Below are positions 33,907-41,949 of a stretch of DNA of 52,729 nucleotides, piece by piece (position 1 is the first letter of the stretch; every line of letters starts with the position of its first letter). The position numbers were made by a program, and so were the translations under genes. Source of the DNA: Armatimonadota bacterium (GTDB lineage Bacteria; Armatimonadota; Fimbriimonadia; Fimbriimonadales; GBS-DC); contig JABWCR010000027.1 of assembly GCA_013359125.1 (NCBI GenBank), positions 1 to 52,729 of the forward strand. Direction: 5' to 3'. The notes under the pieces were generated by a model, which made no database searches, had not been told where the DNA came from, and saw nothing but the letters and a program-made list of their open reading frames with translations.

Positions 33907-34404
33907 TTAGCAGCCGCGGCCGAAATTGGTCAGCAACACCGCCAGATCGGTGTCGTCCACCACGCCGTCGTCGTTCAGGTCTTCGGGCAGGTCGCCGGTG
34001 AACCCAAACATCGACAAGAGGCGAGCCAGATCGACATCGTCCACGCATCCGTTTTGATCGATGTCGCCCGGCAAGAACGGCGCAAACGTGGTTGCCAATC
34101 CGCCCAGCGACGCAGTCGGGATATTGCCCGTCAGCGTCCAACTGTCCGTATTCGCGTTGTAGGCGAACCGATTGATGCCTTGGCCAAAGTGGCTGCCGAC
34201 GAACATTTCCATGCCGTCCGGGCTGAATGCAACGTCGATGGCGCCGGGCGACGCTGGACCGCCCGTACCCAATATCTGGAATCTGAGCACGGGTTGGAAC
34301 GAGCCGCCGCCGGGCGGCGACAAGGTGGCGATTAACTGGAATGCCTCGTCGGCATAGGACGCGGCGCTAAACACGATGTACAGCGCGGCTATAAGGGGTT
34401 TCAT
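33907..34404 (-). CDS. Small secreted protein with dockerin-like C-terminus
   Basis: A 165-aa exported protein. The signal peptide is MKPLIAALYIVFSAASYA. The middle has one propeller-like segment (GAIDVAFSPDGMEMFVGSHF) of about 90 residues; a complete beta-propeller would need more. The last 53 residues are the two-loop dockerin-like domain GDIDQNGCVDDVDLARLL and EDLNDDGVVDDTDLAVLL, ending FGRGC, as in the proteins at 2101-5919 and 6615-8123. The large share taken by this tail suggests it is the functional part, perhaps for attachment to the envelope. Function otherwise unknown. Confidence 0.75.
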   Translation of the reverse strand: MKPLIAALYIVFSAASYADEAFQLIATLSPPGGGSFQPVLRFQILGTGGPASPGAIDVAFSPDGMEMFVGSHFGQGINRFAYNANTDSWTLTGNIPTASLGGLATTFAPFLPGDIDQNGCVDDVDLARLLSMFGFTGDLPEDLNDDGVVDDTDLAVLLTNFGRGC

Positions 34405-34480
34405 CTAATTTCTCCTTTCCTGCAGGCCTGGAAAAGAGTATAACGCAAGAACCAAGGAGATTGTCAAGCAAAATCGCCGG

Positions 34481-34518
34481 AAAGAGAAAAATCCCGAGGG
34501 TATGGAGACCCTCGGGAT
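34481..34518 (-). terminator. Rho-independent terminator after the serine protease gene
   Basis: On the minus strand ATCCCGAGGGT pairs perfectly with ACCCTCGGGAT (34508-34518 with 34491-34501) around a 6-base loop and is followed by TTTTCTCTTT. It starts 11 bases after the stop codon of the protease gene at 34529. Confidence 0.85.
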
Positions 34519-34528
34519 TGGATGTCGA

Positions 34529-36082
34529 CTACGGTGTGCCGATTCGCACGACGCCACCAACGTTTCTCAGCGTCATCGGTCGCCACAACGTAAACCGCTC
34601 GTTGTAGTTGCCGACCTGGATGTTGACGGTACCGCCCGCAGGCACGCAATAGTAGCCTTCCCGCACGGTATTGAACGGGTTGGCATTGGTGCCTCGTTCG
34701 GAACTGCCGTCGTTGCCAGCGTCTCCAGCCACGGCCCGATTGACGTAGGTCGGGTTGGCCATGTTGAAGATATAGTACTGGATCTCTGCAAACGCAACGT
34801 CCAGTCGTCCATACCATCCGTCTGGCGCGCACGGTCCGGCCGTTCCGTCGCCGTTCGTGTCGCTTGCACACGAGGCCGTACCGACTACTTGGCCGTTATC
34901 GTTGCGGAAGATCGGCGAGCCGGAAGAGCCCGGATCGATCCGTCCCGTGGCCCACGAGAAGTAGTGGGAACTGCCGCCGAGACAACTGCTGTTGCCCACC
35001 TTGGATCCGTCGTGATACCGCTTAGCCTCCAGCCCAGGATGACTAACGCCCCAGACGGCGGTGCCGTTAGAGACCGTGCCGCTAGTCCATCCGGCGTAGC
35101 TATTGGTGCCGGCGGGATCATAGAGCCCCAACAGCGTCCATTCGGAACTCAAGTCTGTCTTGAGCAAGAGAGACCCGTCGTTCCGAGGAAGCGTGTTGAA
35201 GTTCGGGTTCGCGCCGTTGCACGATGTCGCCTGCCAGAAGAACACGACCGCGATGCCGTTGGCATTCGCCTGAGTGTTGATGCAGTGCCGGGCGGTCATC
35301 AGAATCGGCGCAAAGTCAGATCCCGTTCGGTTCAGCATGGCGCCCGTACAGCCGGTGGTGTTGAACAGCACGGCGATCGATCTCGCCTCGATGGTGTCTC
35401 GACGAGTGGCGAAGCACATCAGGTCGAGATGGCAAGCGCCCTGTGTATCGGCGTGGTCCTCGACCAAGTGAGAGAACGGGTAGTAGCAGTAGAACACGTC
35501 GGTGATCCGCAGATCGCGAATCATCTGAGGCGGCATATCGGCCGGCACCCAGAACTCCAAGCCGATCGTGTCGCCAAAGATAACGGTCGACCACCACTTC
35601 CCATCGTCGTCTACAGGTCGGTTAGCGTACGGTCCCCAGGCAACGCCAGAGGCAGGATCGTACACGCGCAGTTGGGCATGGTCGGGGCTGGTCATCACGA
35701 CGCGCAGTCCGGTCGCGTTTTTAGAACTCAGCTCCACGCGCTTAACCCAGCCTTTGTCGTTAGGAAGCTCGATCCAGGGCGCCATCTCCAGTATGCCAGC
35801 CTGTGCCTCGCGGAGATAGCCGATATCGAGCGATAGGTTGCCTTCTTCTGATGCGACCGCGCCGTTCCACTTGGCCGGCTTGACGGTCTCTTCCAACTCG
35901 TACCGAAAAGCGGGCACAAAAGGAGCGATCTGGTCGCACAGGTCGGGCTTTGGCACACCGGCCTGGTAGCCGTCGGGCCGTTGAGCGCCGAAGGTTTCGG
36001 GCACGCTGCCAACGCTTAGTTGGGCCTGGGTCGCGGCGCACAGCGCCGCCAGCCCAATGCCGCACAAGATGCGGGTTCTCAT
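34529..36082 (-). CDS. Secreted trypsin-like (lysyl endopeptidase-type) serine protease
   Basis: A 517-aa exported protease with a signal peptide (MRTRILCGIGLAALCAATQA). About 200 residues of propeptide or beta domain come before the protease domain. Active-site blocks: LMTARHC with His266 and DPGSSGSP with Ser389, both of the lysyl endopeptidase/S1 type; many Cys pairs support a disulfide-rich domain. The acidic position before the conserved WTLL is Glu314 (SSEWTLLGL), where Asp is normal; Asp310 is another candidate. A short Gly-rich C-terminal domain follows. It is downstream of the repeat-rich surface protein by 12 bases and probably shares its transcript. Confidence 0.85.
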   Translation of the reverse strand: MRTRILCGIGLAALCAATQAQLSVGSVPETFGAQRPDGYQAGVPKPDLCDQIAPFVPAFRYELEETVKPAKWNGAVASEEGNLSLDIGYLREAQAGILEMAPWIELPNDKGWVKRVELSSKNATGLRVVMTSPDHAQLRVYDPASGVAWGPYANRPVDDDGKWWSTVIFGDTIGLEFWVPADMPPQMIRDLRITDVFYCYYPFSHLVEDHADTQGACHLDLMCFATRRDTIEARSIAVLFNTTGCTGAMLNRTGSDFAPILMTARHCINTQANANGIAVVFFWQATSCNGANPNFNTLPRNDGSLLLKTDLSSEWTLLGLYDPAGTNSYAGWTSGTVSNGTAVWGVSHPGLEAKRYHDGSKVGNSSCLGGSSHYFSWATGRIDPGSSGSPIFRNDNGQVVGTASCASDTNGDGTAGPCAPDGWYGRLDVAFAEIQYYIFNMANPTYVNRAVAGDAGNDGSSERGTNANPFNTVREGYYCVPAGGTVNIQVGNYNERFTLWRPMTLRNVGGVVRIGTP

Positions 36083-36094
36083 CGTCTTCTCCTT

Positions 36095-38086
36095 TTACTG
36101 CAGGTTGACCAGCACGAGCACGAGGCCCTTCTTGCCCTTCTCCAGTCCGGTCATGGCCTTGCCCAAAACGGCGCCGTGAGCCTTTGAATGGTCGGCGACG
36201 GCCATCGCATGGCCAGGCGTGTTCGAGGTGGTCAAGAGGTCGGTGGGGTTGATCGCTCGCTCGGTGGCGTCGCAATAGACCCAAACTCGACCGCTCAGCG
36301 CCACAGCGGCGCCGGTCTCGCTCTCGGGCAGGTTGCCCAGCACGATGCCGGTCTCAAAGTTATTGGCCCCGGCCACGACGCCTGCAACGGCCTTGCAATA
36401 GGCGCCAACGGCCAAGGTCAGTTTGCCAGGATTGTTCGGGTCGATGGCAGCCACCATGCCCGGCACAAGCCCGTCGTGCGATACGGCGAACTTCTCGGCC
36501 AAGTCGGCGCCCGCGATCTCTAAGACGTTGACGCGCGCCGTGCCGTTGACGGCCAACTTATGACCGGTCGGCGCCATGCCTATGCCGACGTTTCCGGTCG
36601 TGCAGTCCATCTTAAAGCTCCAGCCGGCGCCTTGGTTGCCCCAGAGGCCGACGAGATTCGTCGTCTCAAGGCCGACAAAGGCCCTGTCCGACGCAGTGCT
36701 TGGGCTGTACAGCCACATTCCAGCCGAGCCGCCCGTATCGTTGGTGCCGCGCACTCGGAAGCGACCGCCGATGTCCAGCGAGTAAGCGGGGTTTTCGACC
36801 TGAATGCCCACGCCGCCGGTGATGCTCATGATGGCGACGCCCGCTCGCAGCCAGTGCCAGCTGTCGTTGGAGTCGCGGTACTGGAGCCCCCAATCTTGGA
36901 AGCCAGGCGAATGCGCGATCACCATGCGGTTGGCGTTGGACACGCCAGAGGCGAACATGTTGATCATGGCCGAGTTGGCTCCTGCGGTCGGTGCGAAAGT
37001 GATCGAACCGTTAACGTTGTTCAGGTTGATGTCGCCATCATCGTCGCTGATCTCTGTCTGAGCAGTTCCCGTGGCACTCCCTATGCCGACTTTGCCGATA
37101 AAGAAGCCGCCCCAACCGTCTGGGCTGTTGGCGCGAGTCAGCAACGCATAGTTGGTGCCGGTGACCGAGTTGTTCGCTGCCAAAAGACCGACGCCGGCAG
37201 GGCTATCCGAATAGAAGACGCCGCCCCAAGCCGAACCGCTGCCCGCAGTATTAGTGATCCAGAAGGCCGGTACGCCGGCCGCCGCGATCGACTTATTGAC
37301 TGTTAGAGTAAAGTCGTCGTTGGCGGGGGCCCAGTTGGCGCCGTCCCACTTGATCACTTGGCCGGCCGAAGGCGCCGTGTTCAGCATCGGTCGATTCTGT
37401 AGTCGAACGACGTTCGGGTTGGGATAGGTGCCGCCCAAGTCGCCGCCAGCCGCGCCCGAAGGCGGGAAGGAGCCGGGAGCGCCCGTAATCTTGCCCCAAG
37501 CCACGTCGTTGATCTTGGCATCGGTAACAGCCAGGTTGTTGATCTTGACGGTTGTTACCGAGTTGGTCGCCAGGTCGTTCACAGTAACGTTGCCGTCCGC
37601 AATCTTCGCGCTTGTTACAGCGTTGTTCGCAATGGTCGGGTTCGGATAGGTGCCGGTCAGGTCGCCGCCGGCAGGCCCGGACGGCGGGAATGTGGTAGGC
37701 GCGCCCGTAACGCCGGTCCAAGGCACGGATCGCGCCCAGGCGGCATGAGGAGCGTAATTGATCTTGACCCGCGGCGAGAGAGTCGTGCCGTTGACCACAA
37801 TCTCTAGCCAGCGATCGGCGCCGGTAAAATGCACCGCGTCGAATGCCAGTTCTTGGCTAAATAGTCCGTTTGCCACGTTCACGACTATCGTGCCGGCGGG
37901 TGGAATGCTCTGAAGCACGCCGCCCGGGCCCGCGTTGCTGCATAGTCGGAACACCATGTTGAAAGCGCCGCTGGCCGGCAAACCGCCCTGCCGGAGCTGC
38001 CCTTGATACATCATTGGCGCGGTCTGAGCAGTGGCCAATCCTGCGGTTAGAACCGTCGCTAGAATCCCTGCGATTACTCTACGCAT
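36095..38086 (-). CDS. Repeat-rich surface protein with tail-fiber-like collar and C-terminal domain
   Basis: A 663-aa exported protein; AAAGGAGG before the ATG at 38086 and the signal peptide MRRVIAGILATVLTAGLATA fix the start. Residues about 20-115 are a beta domain (APMMYQGQLRQGG). Two copies of a Gly/Pro/Asn block, SGPAGGDLTGTYPNP and SGAAGGDLGGTYPNP, flank short hydrophobic repeats (VTSAKIADGNV, VTDAKINDVAW). This layout is found in fibre-like trimeric proteins of several phyla. The C-terminal 150 residues (LEIAGADLAEKFAVS ... AMAVADHSKAHGAVLGKA) resemble the peptidase-G2/tail-spike assembly type. Its partner is unknown; the protease gene follows in the same direction. Confidence 0.75.
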   Translation of the reverse strand: MRRVIAGILATVLTAGLATAQTAPMMYQGQLRQGGLPASGAFNMVFRLCSNAGPGGVLQSIPPAGTIVVNVANGLFSQELAFDAVHFTGADRWLEIVVNGTTLSPRVKINYAPHAAWARSVPWTGVTGAPTTFPPSGPAGGDLTGTYPNPTIANNAVTSAKIADGNVTVNDLATNSVTTVKINNLAVTDAKINDVAWGKITGAPGSFPPSGAAGGDLGGTYPNPNVVRLQNRPMLNTAPSAGQVIKWDGANWAPANDDFTLTVNKSIAAAGVPAFWITNTAGSGSAWGGVFYSDSPAGVGLLAANNSVTGTNYALLTRANSPDGWGGFFIGKVGIGSATGTAQTEISDDDGDINLNNVNGSITFAPTAGANSAMINMFASGVSNANRMVIAHSPGFQDWGLQYRDSNDSWHWLRAGVAIMSITGGVGIQVENPAYSLDIGGRFRVRGTNDTGGSAGMWLYSPSTASDRAFVGLETTNLVGLWGNQGAGWSFKMDCTTGNVGIGMAPTGHKLAVNGTARVNVLEIAGADLAEKFAVSHDGLVPGMVAAIDPNNPGKLTLAVGAYCKAVAGVVAGANNFETGIVLGNLPESETGAAVALSGRVWVYCDATERAINPTDLLTTSNTPGHAMAVADHSKAHGAVLGKAMTGLEKGKKGLVLVLVNLQ

Positions 38087-38234
38087 GTAAATGCGCCTCC
38101 TTTTGGTTAAGGTCAAGACGACAACCCTATATTCGTTCCACAATCCCCGGATTCCTGCCTATAGCAATAATTGTAGCCCGAAATGCGGTTCAAAACGGCT
38201 GCCGCTCGCGAAAACGTTGGAAAGTTTGGCGAAG

Positions 38235-38846
38235 TCAGCCCTGCTTTTCGACTTCGCCCTCGCGGAGATGAACCTTTACAATCGCATCGGCCAATCCAAC
38301 GACCGTGCGGGTTTCGCCCGCCTTCAATTCGTCGATCATAGCCTCGACTTGATCGATTCCGACCTTGCGGTAGTAGACGTCGCCTACTTGAACCACCGGC
38401 GCGTCGCCGCAGTTGTTCAGACATTCGGCCTCGGTCAGTGTGAACAGACCGTCTTCCGTCGTCTCTCCCAGTCGAATGCCCAGCGTCTCTTCAAACTTTT
38501 TCAGCAGAGGATAGGCGCCGCAAACCATGCACGTAAGGTTTGTGCAGACCTCGATCATGAACTGGCCGACCGGCGCCTTGTTGTACATCGTGTAGAACGT
38601 AGCGACGCCTTCCACCTCGGCAAACGACCGGCTCAATCGATGCGCGACCTCTGCAATAGCCTCCGGCGTCAGATGCCCGCCATACTCTCGCTGAGCGATC
38701 CAAAGTCCCGGCAATATAGCGGCCTTGCGTTCGGGATAGCGAGACGCGATGGCTTCTAACTCTCTAACGGCTTGATCGGAAAACTTAAGGTCGATCTCGT
38801 CGATCAGTGGCGGCGCGGGGCGTTGAGTGATGCGAACAAGTGCCAT
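38235..38846 (-). CDS. nuoE: NADH-quinone oxidoreductase subunit E-like protein (2Fe-2S)
   Basis: A 203-aa thioredoxin-like ferredoxin. The four cluster ligands are in CTNLTC and CLNNC, as in NuoE of complex I and in HoxE/HydA-type hydrogenase subunits. The upstream helical part (LPGLWIAQREYGGHLTPEAI) is also typical. No nuoF or other complex I gene is beside it: the upstream neighbour is a HEAT-repeat protein. The ATG at 38846 is chosen because a TAAGAT box ends seven bases before it (leaderless). A TTG at 38864 is an in-frame alternative. Confidence 0.88.
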   Translation of the reverse strand: MALVRITQRPAPPLIDEIDLKFSDQAVRELEAIASRYPERKAAILPGLWIAQREYGGHLTPEAIAEVAHRLSRSFAEVEGVATFYTMYNKAPVGQFMIEVCTNLTCMVCGAYPLLKKFEETLGIRLGETTEDGLFTLTEAECLNNCGDAPVVQVGDVYYRKVGIDQVEAMIDELKAGETRTVVGLADAIVKVHLREGEVEKQG

Positions 38847-38853
38847 GGCGTCT

Positions 38854-38859
38854 ATCTTA
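38854..38859 (-). promoter_or_regulatory. TAAGAT -10 element, leaderless promoter
   Basis: TAAGAT on the minus strand ends seven bases before the nuoE ATG at 38846, so the transcript would lack a leader. Confidence 0.4.
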
Positions 38860-38864
38860 CCCAA

Positions 38865-40610
38865 TCACTTGGCCAGCAGCGGGCTTCCGTCCGGTTTGAG
38901 CGCTCGCGCCGAAACCGACCATTGTCCGCCGCCGTTCAAAACCTTCAGGATCATCACGTTCTTGCCTTTGACCACGTTTGTGCGGACGGCGTCGGCATCC
39001 GCAGTGTTGCCGCGATCGCCCACGAACTTGTGGATCAGCGCTCCATTGAGCCAAACGAACAGATCGTCGTCCGAGCCGAAACGGAAGACGGCCTCTTGCA
39101 CACCGTCGCTCTCGAACTCGGTGATCAGGTAGGCGCCGACATTGTCCTGACGAGCGACGTGGCGCTCCAAATCGACCAGGCCGGTCGGATCGTCAAGGGC
39201 GATCGGTTTCCAACTCGCAGAGCCGGGATTCTTGATGTCGATCGCATCCTCGTTCCTCAGCATCGCGCGATCGGGGAACGGTCCGGCGGCGCGCCAACTG
39301 ACCAAGTAACCCTGCCTGGCTGCCATCGCGGTTACATCCACCTTCTCGCCCAGCATCGTCAACTCTGCAGCGATCTGGCGAATCGCGCTCGGCGCAGCGG
39401 CGACGCTCAGGGCCGACCTTAGCAAGAGGGCAGCTTCTGGCTTTTTGCCCTGGTTGGCCAAACTCTGCGAGACCGGGATTGCGGCGCGTTGTGCGGCGGA
39501 TTTGACGACCTCGTTCTCCGATGCCAGTCCCTTTGAGACGGCCGTTGCCCCCTCGGGCGCCGATAGCCGCCCCAACCCGTCGATGGCCGCTGCCGCTACG
39601 TTCGCATCGGGCGAAGACGCCAATGAAACTAACGCCGGAACCGAGGCCTCCCGCTCGCAAAGCGGCGTTGACAGCATTGAAACCAGCTCAGTCTTGGCTT
39701 CCTGTGGCGCGGCTTCGATTAACTTTGCAATACGAGCGCCCAATCTTGTCTGGCCCGATTCGGCCAACCATGTTCTGGCAGTCTGCCGCACGATTTTGTC
39801 CGCATCGATGAGCCATTCGCAAGCCTTGTCCAGCCCGTTCGGCGGATCGCTCCGTAGCCAGTTAAGCAGCGCCGCTGGCCGATAGTAGCTCGGCTGATCT
39901 AGAAACGGCGCCAAGAGTTCTCGGGCTTCGCGCTTTTTGCCCGCGCTCAAGTGTTGATCCGCCTTGGTTACGGCCGCCTCGACACTTTTCGGCTTGTCTT
40001 CGAAATGCCCGCCAAAACTCTCCCCAATGAGTCGTAGGGAGAGCGGAGTGGACGTATTGATCGACTTCCAAGCAGCGGCGGCTTCTTTGTCGCCGCGCCT
40101 GATCATGGCTGCCAATATGGAGCCTGCAAATTCGCCCTTGGGCATCGTCTCAAAGAGCGACAACAACTCCTTTCCGACTGCCGGATCGGAACTGAGCGTC
40201 AAGGCCGTCAAGGCGGCTTCTCGCAAACCAGGATCCCGGACGCTGACAGCCAAAACCGATGTCGATCGGGGGCTGGCGCACGGGCCCAACAACCCTATCA
40301 GGTAGCGTTGATCCTGGGCCGTAGCGGCATTCGGCAACGCTGCTAGCAGAGCCTCCTCAGCCTCTGCTCGATTGCCCTTGCCGATCGAACGATAGAGCAG
40401 CGCCTCGGCGGCCTGGCGATAAGGCAGCTTCTTGTCCTTCAGGTACGTCAAAGTCAAGTCGGTCAGGTTCTTCGCTGGGCCGTCGGCCAATCGCGAGACG
40501 GCAGCTTTTTGGACGGCGCCGTCCTCGGAGTTCAGCGCCGCATGATCGGCCGGCGACAACTGTGCGAACGACCAGCCCAACAATCCAAGCGCCAAGCATA
40601 TCGTTCTCAT
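38865..40610 (-). CDS. Exported HEAT-repeat protein
   Basis: A 581-aa exported protein with the signal peptide MRTICLALGLLGWSFA. Residues about 20-420 are tandem helical pairs of HEAT/PBS-lyase type (for example EAALTALTLSSDPAVGKELL and VPALVSLASSPDANVAAAAI). The C-terminal 150 residues are a beta domain starting YLVSWRAAGPFPDRA and containing FRFGSDDDLFVWLNGALIHK, seen next to dehydrogenases and sugar-active enzymes in related phyla. HEAT arrays bind protein partners; the partner here is unknown. It is four bases after the oxidoreductase gene, so the two are co-transcribed. Confidence 0.75.
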   Translation of the reverse strand: MRTICLALGLLGWSFAQLSPADHAALNSEDGAVQKAAVSRLADGPAKNLTDLTLTYLKDKKLPYRQAAEALLYRSIGKGNRAEAEEALLAALPNAATAQDQRYLIGLLGPCASPRSTSVLAVSVRDPGLREAALTALTLSSDPAVGKELLSLFETMPKGEFAGSILAAMIRRGDKEAAAAWKSINTSTPLSLRLIGESFGGHFEDKPKSVEAAVTKADQHLSAGKKREARELLAPFLDQPSYYRPAALLNWLRSDPPNGLDKACEWLIDADKIVRQTARTWLAESGQTRLGARIAKLIEAAPQEAKTELVSMLSTPLCEREASVPALVSLASSPDANVAAAAIDGLGRLSAPEGATAVSKGLASENEVVKSAAQRAAIPVSQSLANQGKKPEAALLLRSALSVAAAPSAIRQIAAELTMLGEKVDVTAMAARQGYLVSWRAAGPFPDRAMLRNEDAIDIKNPGSASWKPIALDDPTGLVDLERHVARQDNVGAYLITEFESDGVQEAVFRFGSDDDLFVWLNGALIHKFVGDRGNTADADAVRTNVVKGKNVMILKVLNGGGQWSVSARALKPDGSPLLAK

Positions 40611-40614
40611 CTGG

Positions 40615-41856
40615 CTACCCCTTCAGGATCCACGGCGCGCGGTAAGGCCGGGTTATCATTCGATTGGCCTCGGCGTCGCCCGGAAACTCCTCTTTTATCG
40701 GATCCCACTTTAACGCTCGACCTAGCCGCAGCGCGATATTGCCCAAATGCGCGCACGAAACCGAACGATGGCCAATTTCAGCCCGGCAGATCGGTTGTCG
40801 GCGGCTGCGAATGCAGTTGAGCCAATCCGCATGATGCCCTGGGCTCAGATAAAGATGCTCCTTCAAATCCTCTCGCTTGATCTTCAGCAGCTCTGGATCG
40901 CTCGCGTTGATGTAGCCGCGACCCACGTGAATCCAGCCGTCCGAGCCTTCGAATCGCACGCCCCGCTCTGGGTTGCCGGCAATCATCTTGATGCCGTTGG
41001 CGTACTCATAGTGCGCCTCGTAGTTTACATAGGTCTCGTAGCTGCCCTTGGTCGGAAGCTCGCCCTTGATCGGTTCTACTTTGACCGGCCCGCTCGTGTC
41101 GACTCCCAATCCCCACTGCGCAATGTCAAAGTGATGCGCGCCCCAATCGGTCATCTGGCCGCCCGAATAGTCCCAAAACCACCGAAAGTTCCACAAAAAC
41201 CGGTCTTTATTGAATTGCACGTAGGGCGCCGGACCTAAGTACATGTTCCAATCCAATGAAAAAGGTGGCTGTTCGTCGGGCGATCCTCCGCCTTCCGGGC
41301 CGTTCGGCAAGTTGACGCGCACTGTATGTATCTTGCCGATCTTGCCGTTGCGCACCAATTCGCACGCCTGCCGAAAGTTGCCTTCCGACCGTTGCTGGCT
41401 GCCGACCTGAAACACCCGCCCGAATCGCCTGACCGTGCTCACCAGCGCTTTGCCCTCGCCGATCGACAGCGTGAGGGGCTTTTCGCAATAGATGTCTTTG
41501 CCCGCCTCGCACGCTGCAATGCAGATTAGCGTGTGCCAATGATCCGGTGTAGAAATGACGACCGCATCGATCTTAGGATCGTCCATCAATGCGCGAAAGT
41601 CGGTATATCCCCTGCAATCCGTCGTGCCGTATCGGTCGTCCGCCGCCTTCTTCGCTTTGTCGCGATTGACGCCGTAAACATCGCACACCGCAACCACCTG
41701 AACCTCCGAATTGCCCAGAAACCCGTTCAGATGCCCCGATCCCATGCTCCCGACTCCCACGAATCCGAGCTGAATGCGCTCGTTGGCAGATGATCGGCGA
41801 CCCGCTAACGCAACGGCGGCAGCAGCGCCCTTCAGAAATCCTCTTCGCGTGATCAT
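40615..41856 (-). CDS. TAT-exported Gfo/Idh/MocA family oxidoreductase
   Basis: A 413-aa NAD(P)-dependent sugar-type oxidoreductase. It starts with a twin-arginine signal, TRRGFLKGAAAAVALAG, so it is exported folded with its cofactor. The NAD motif GFVGVGSMGSGH lies at 31-42, CEKPLTL at 124-130, and the C-terminal domain has the WGAHHFDIAQW segment with the family's catalytic His. The substrate is likely a sugar or polyol, not determinable here. It probably forms an operon with the HEAT-repeat gene (4-base gap). Start ATG at 41856 is divergent from the tricorn gene. Confidence 0.88.
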   Translation of the reverse strand: MITRRGFLKGAAAAVALAGRRSSANERIQLGFVGVGSMGSGHLNGFLGNSEVQVVAVCDVYGVNRDKAKKAADDRYGTTDCRGYTDFRALMDDPKIDAVVISTPDHWHTLICIAACEAGKDIYCEKPLTLSIGEGKALVSTVRRFGRVFQVGSQQRSEGNFRQACELVRNGKIGKIHTVRVNLPNGPEGGGSPDEQPPFSLDWNMYLGPAPYVQFNKDRFLWNFRWFWDYSGGQMTDWGAHHFDIAQWGLGVDTSGPVKVEPIKGELPTKGSYETYVNYEAHYEYANGIKMIAGNPERGVRFEGSDGWIHVGRGYINASDPELLKIKREDLKEHLYLSPGHHADWLNCIRSRRQPICRAEIGHRSVSCAHLGNIALRLGRALKWDPIKEEFPGDAEANRMITRPYRAPWILKG

Positions 41857-41949
41857 GATGCCAAACAACTTCGCCCTTTGGGGCAGTCTCCCTGCAGGGA
41901 TCGAATGGAGCGCGTCGAACCCCATGCTCAATCGGAGGTCATCTTCTCA

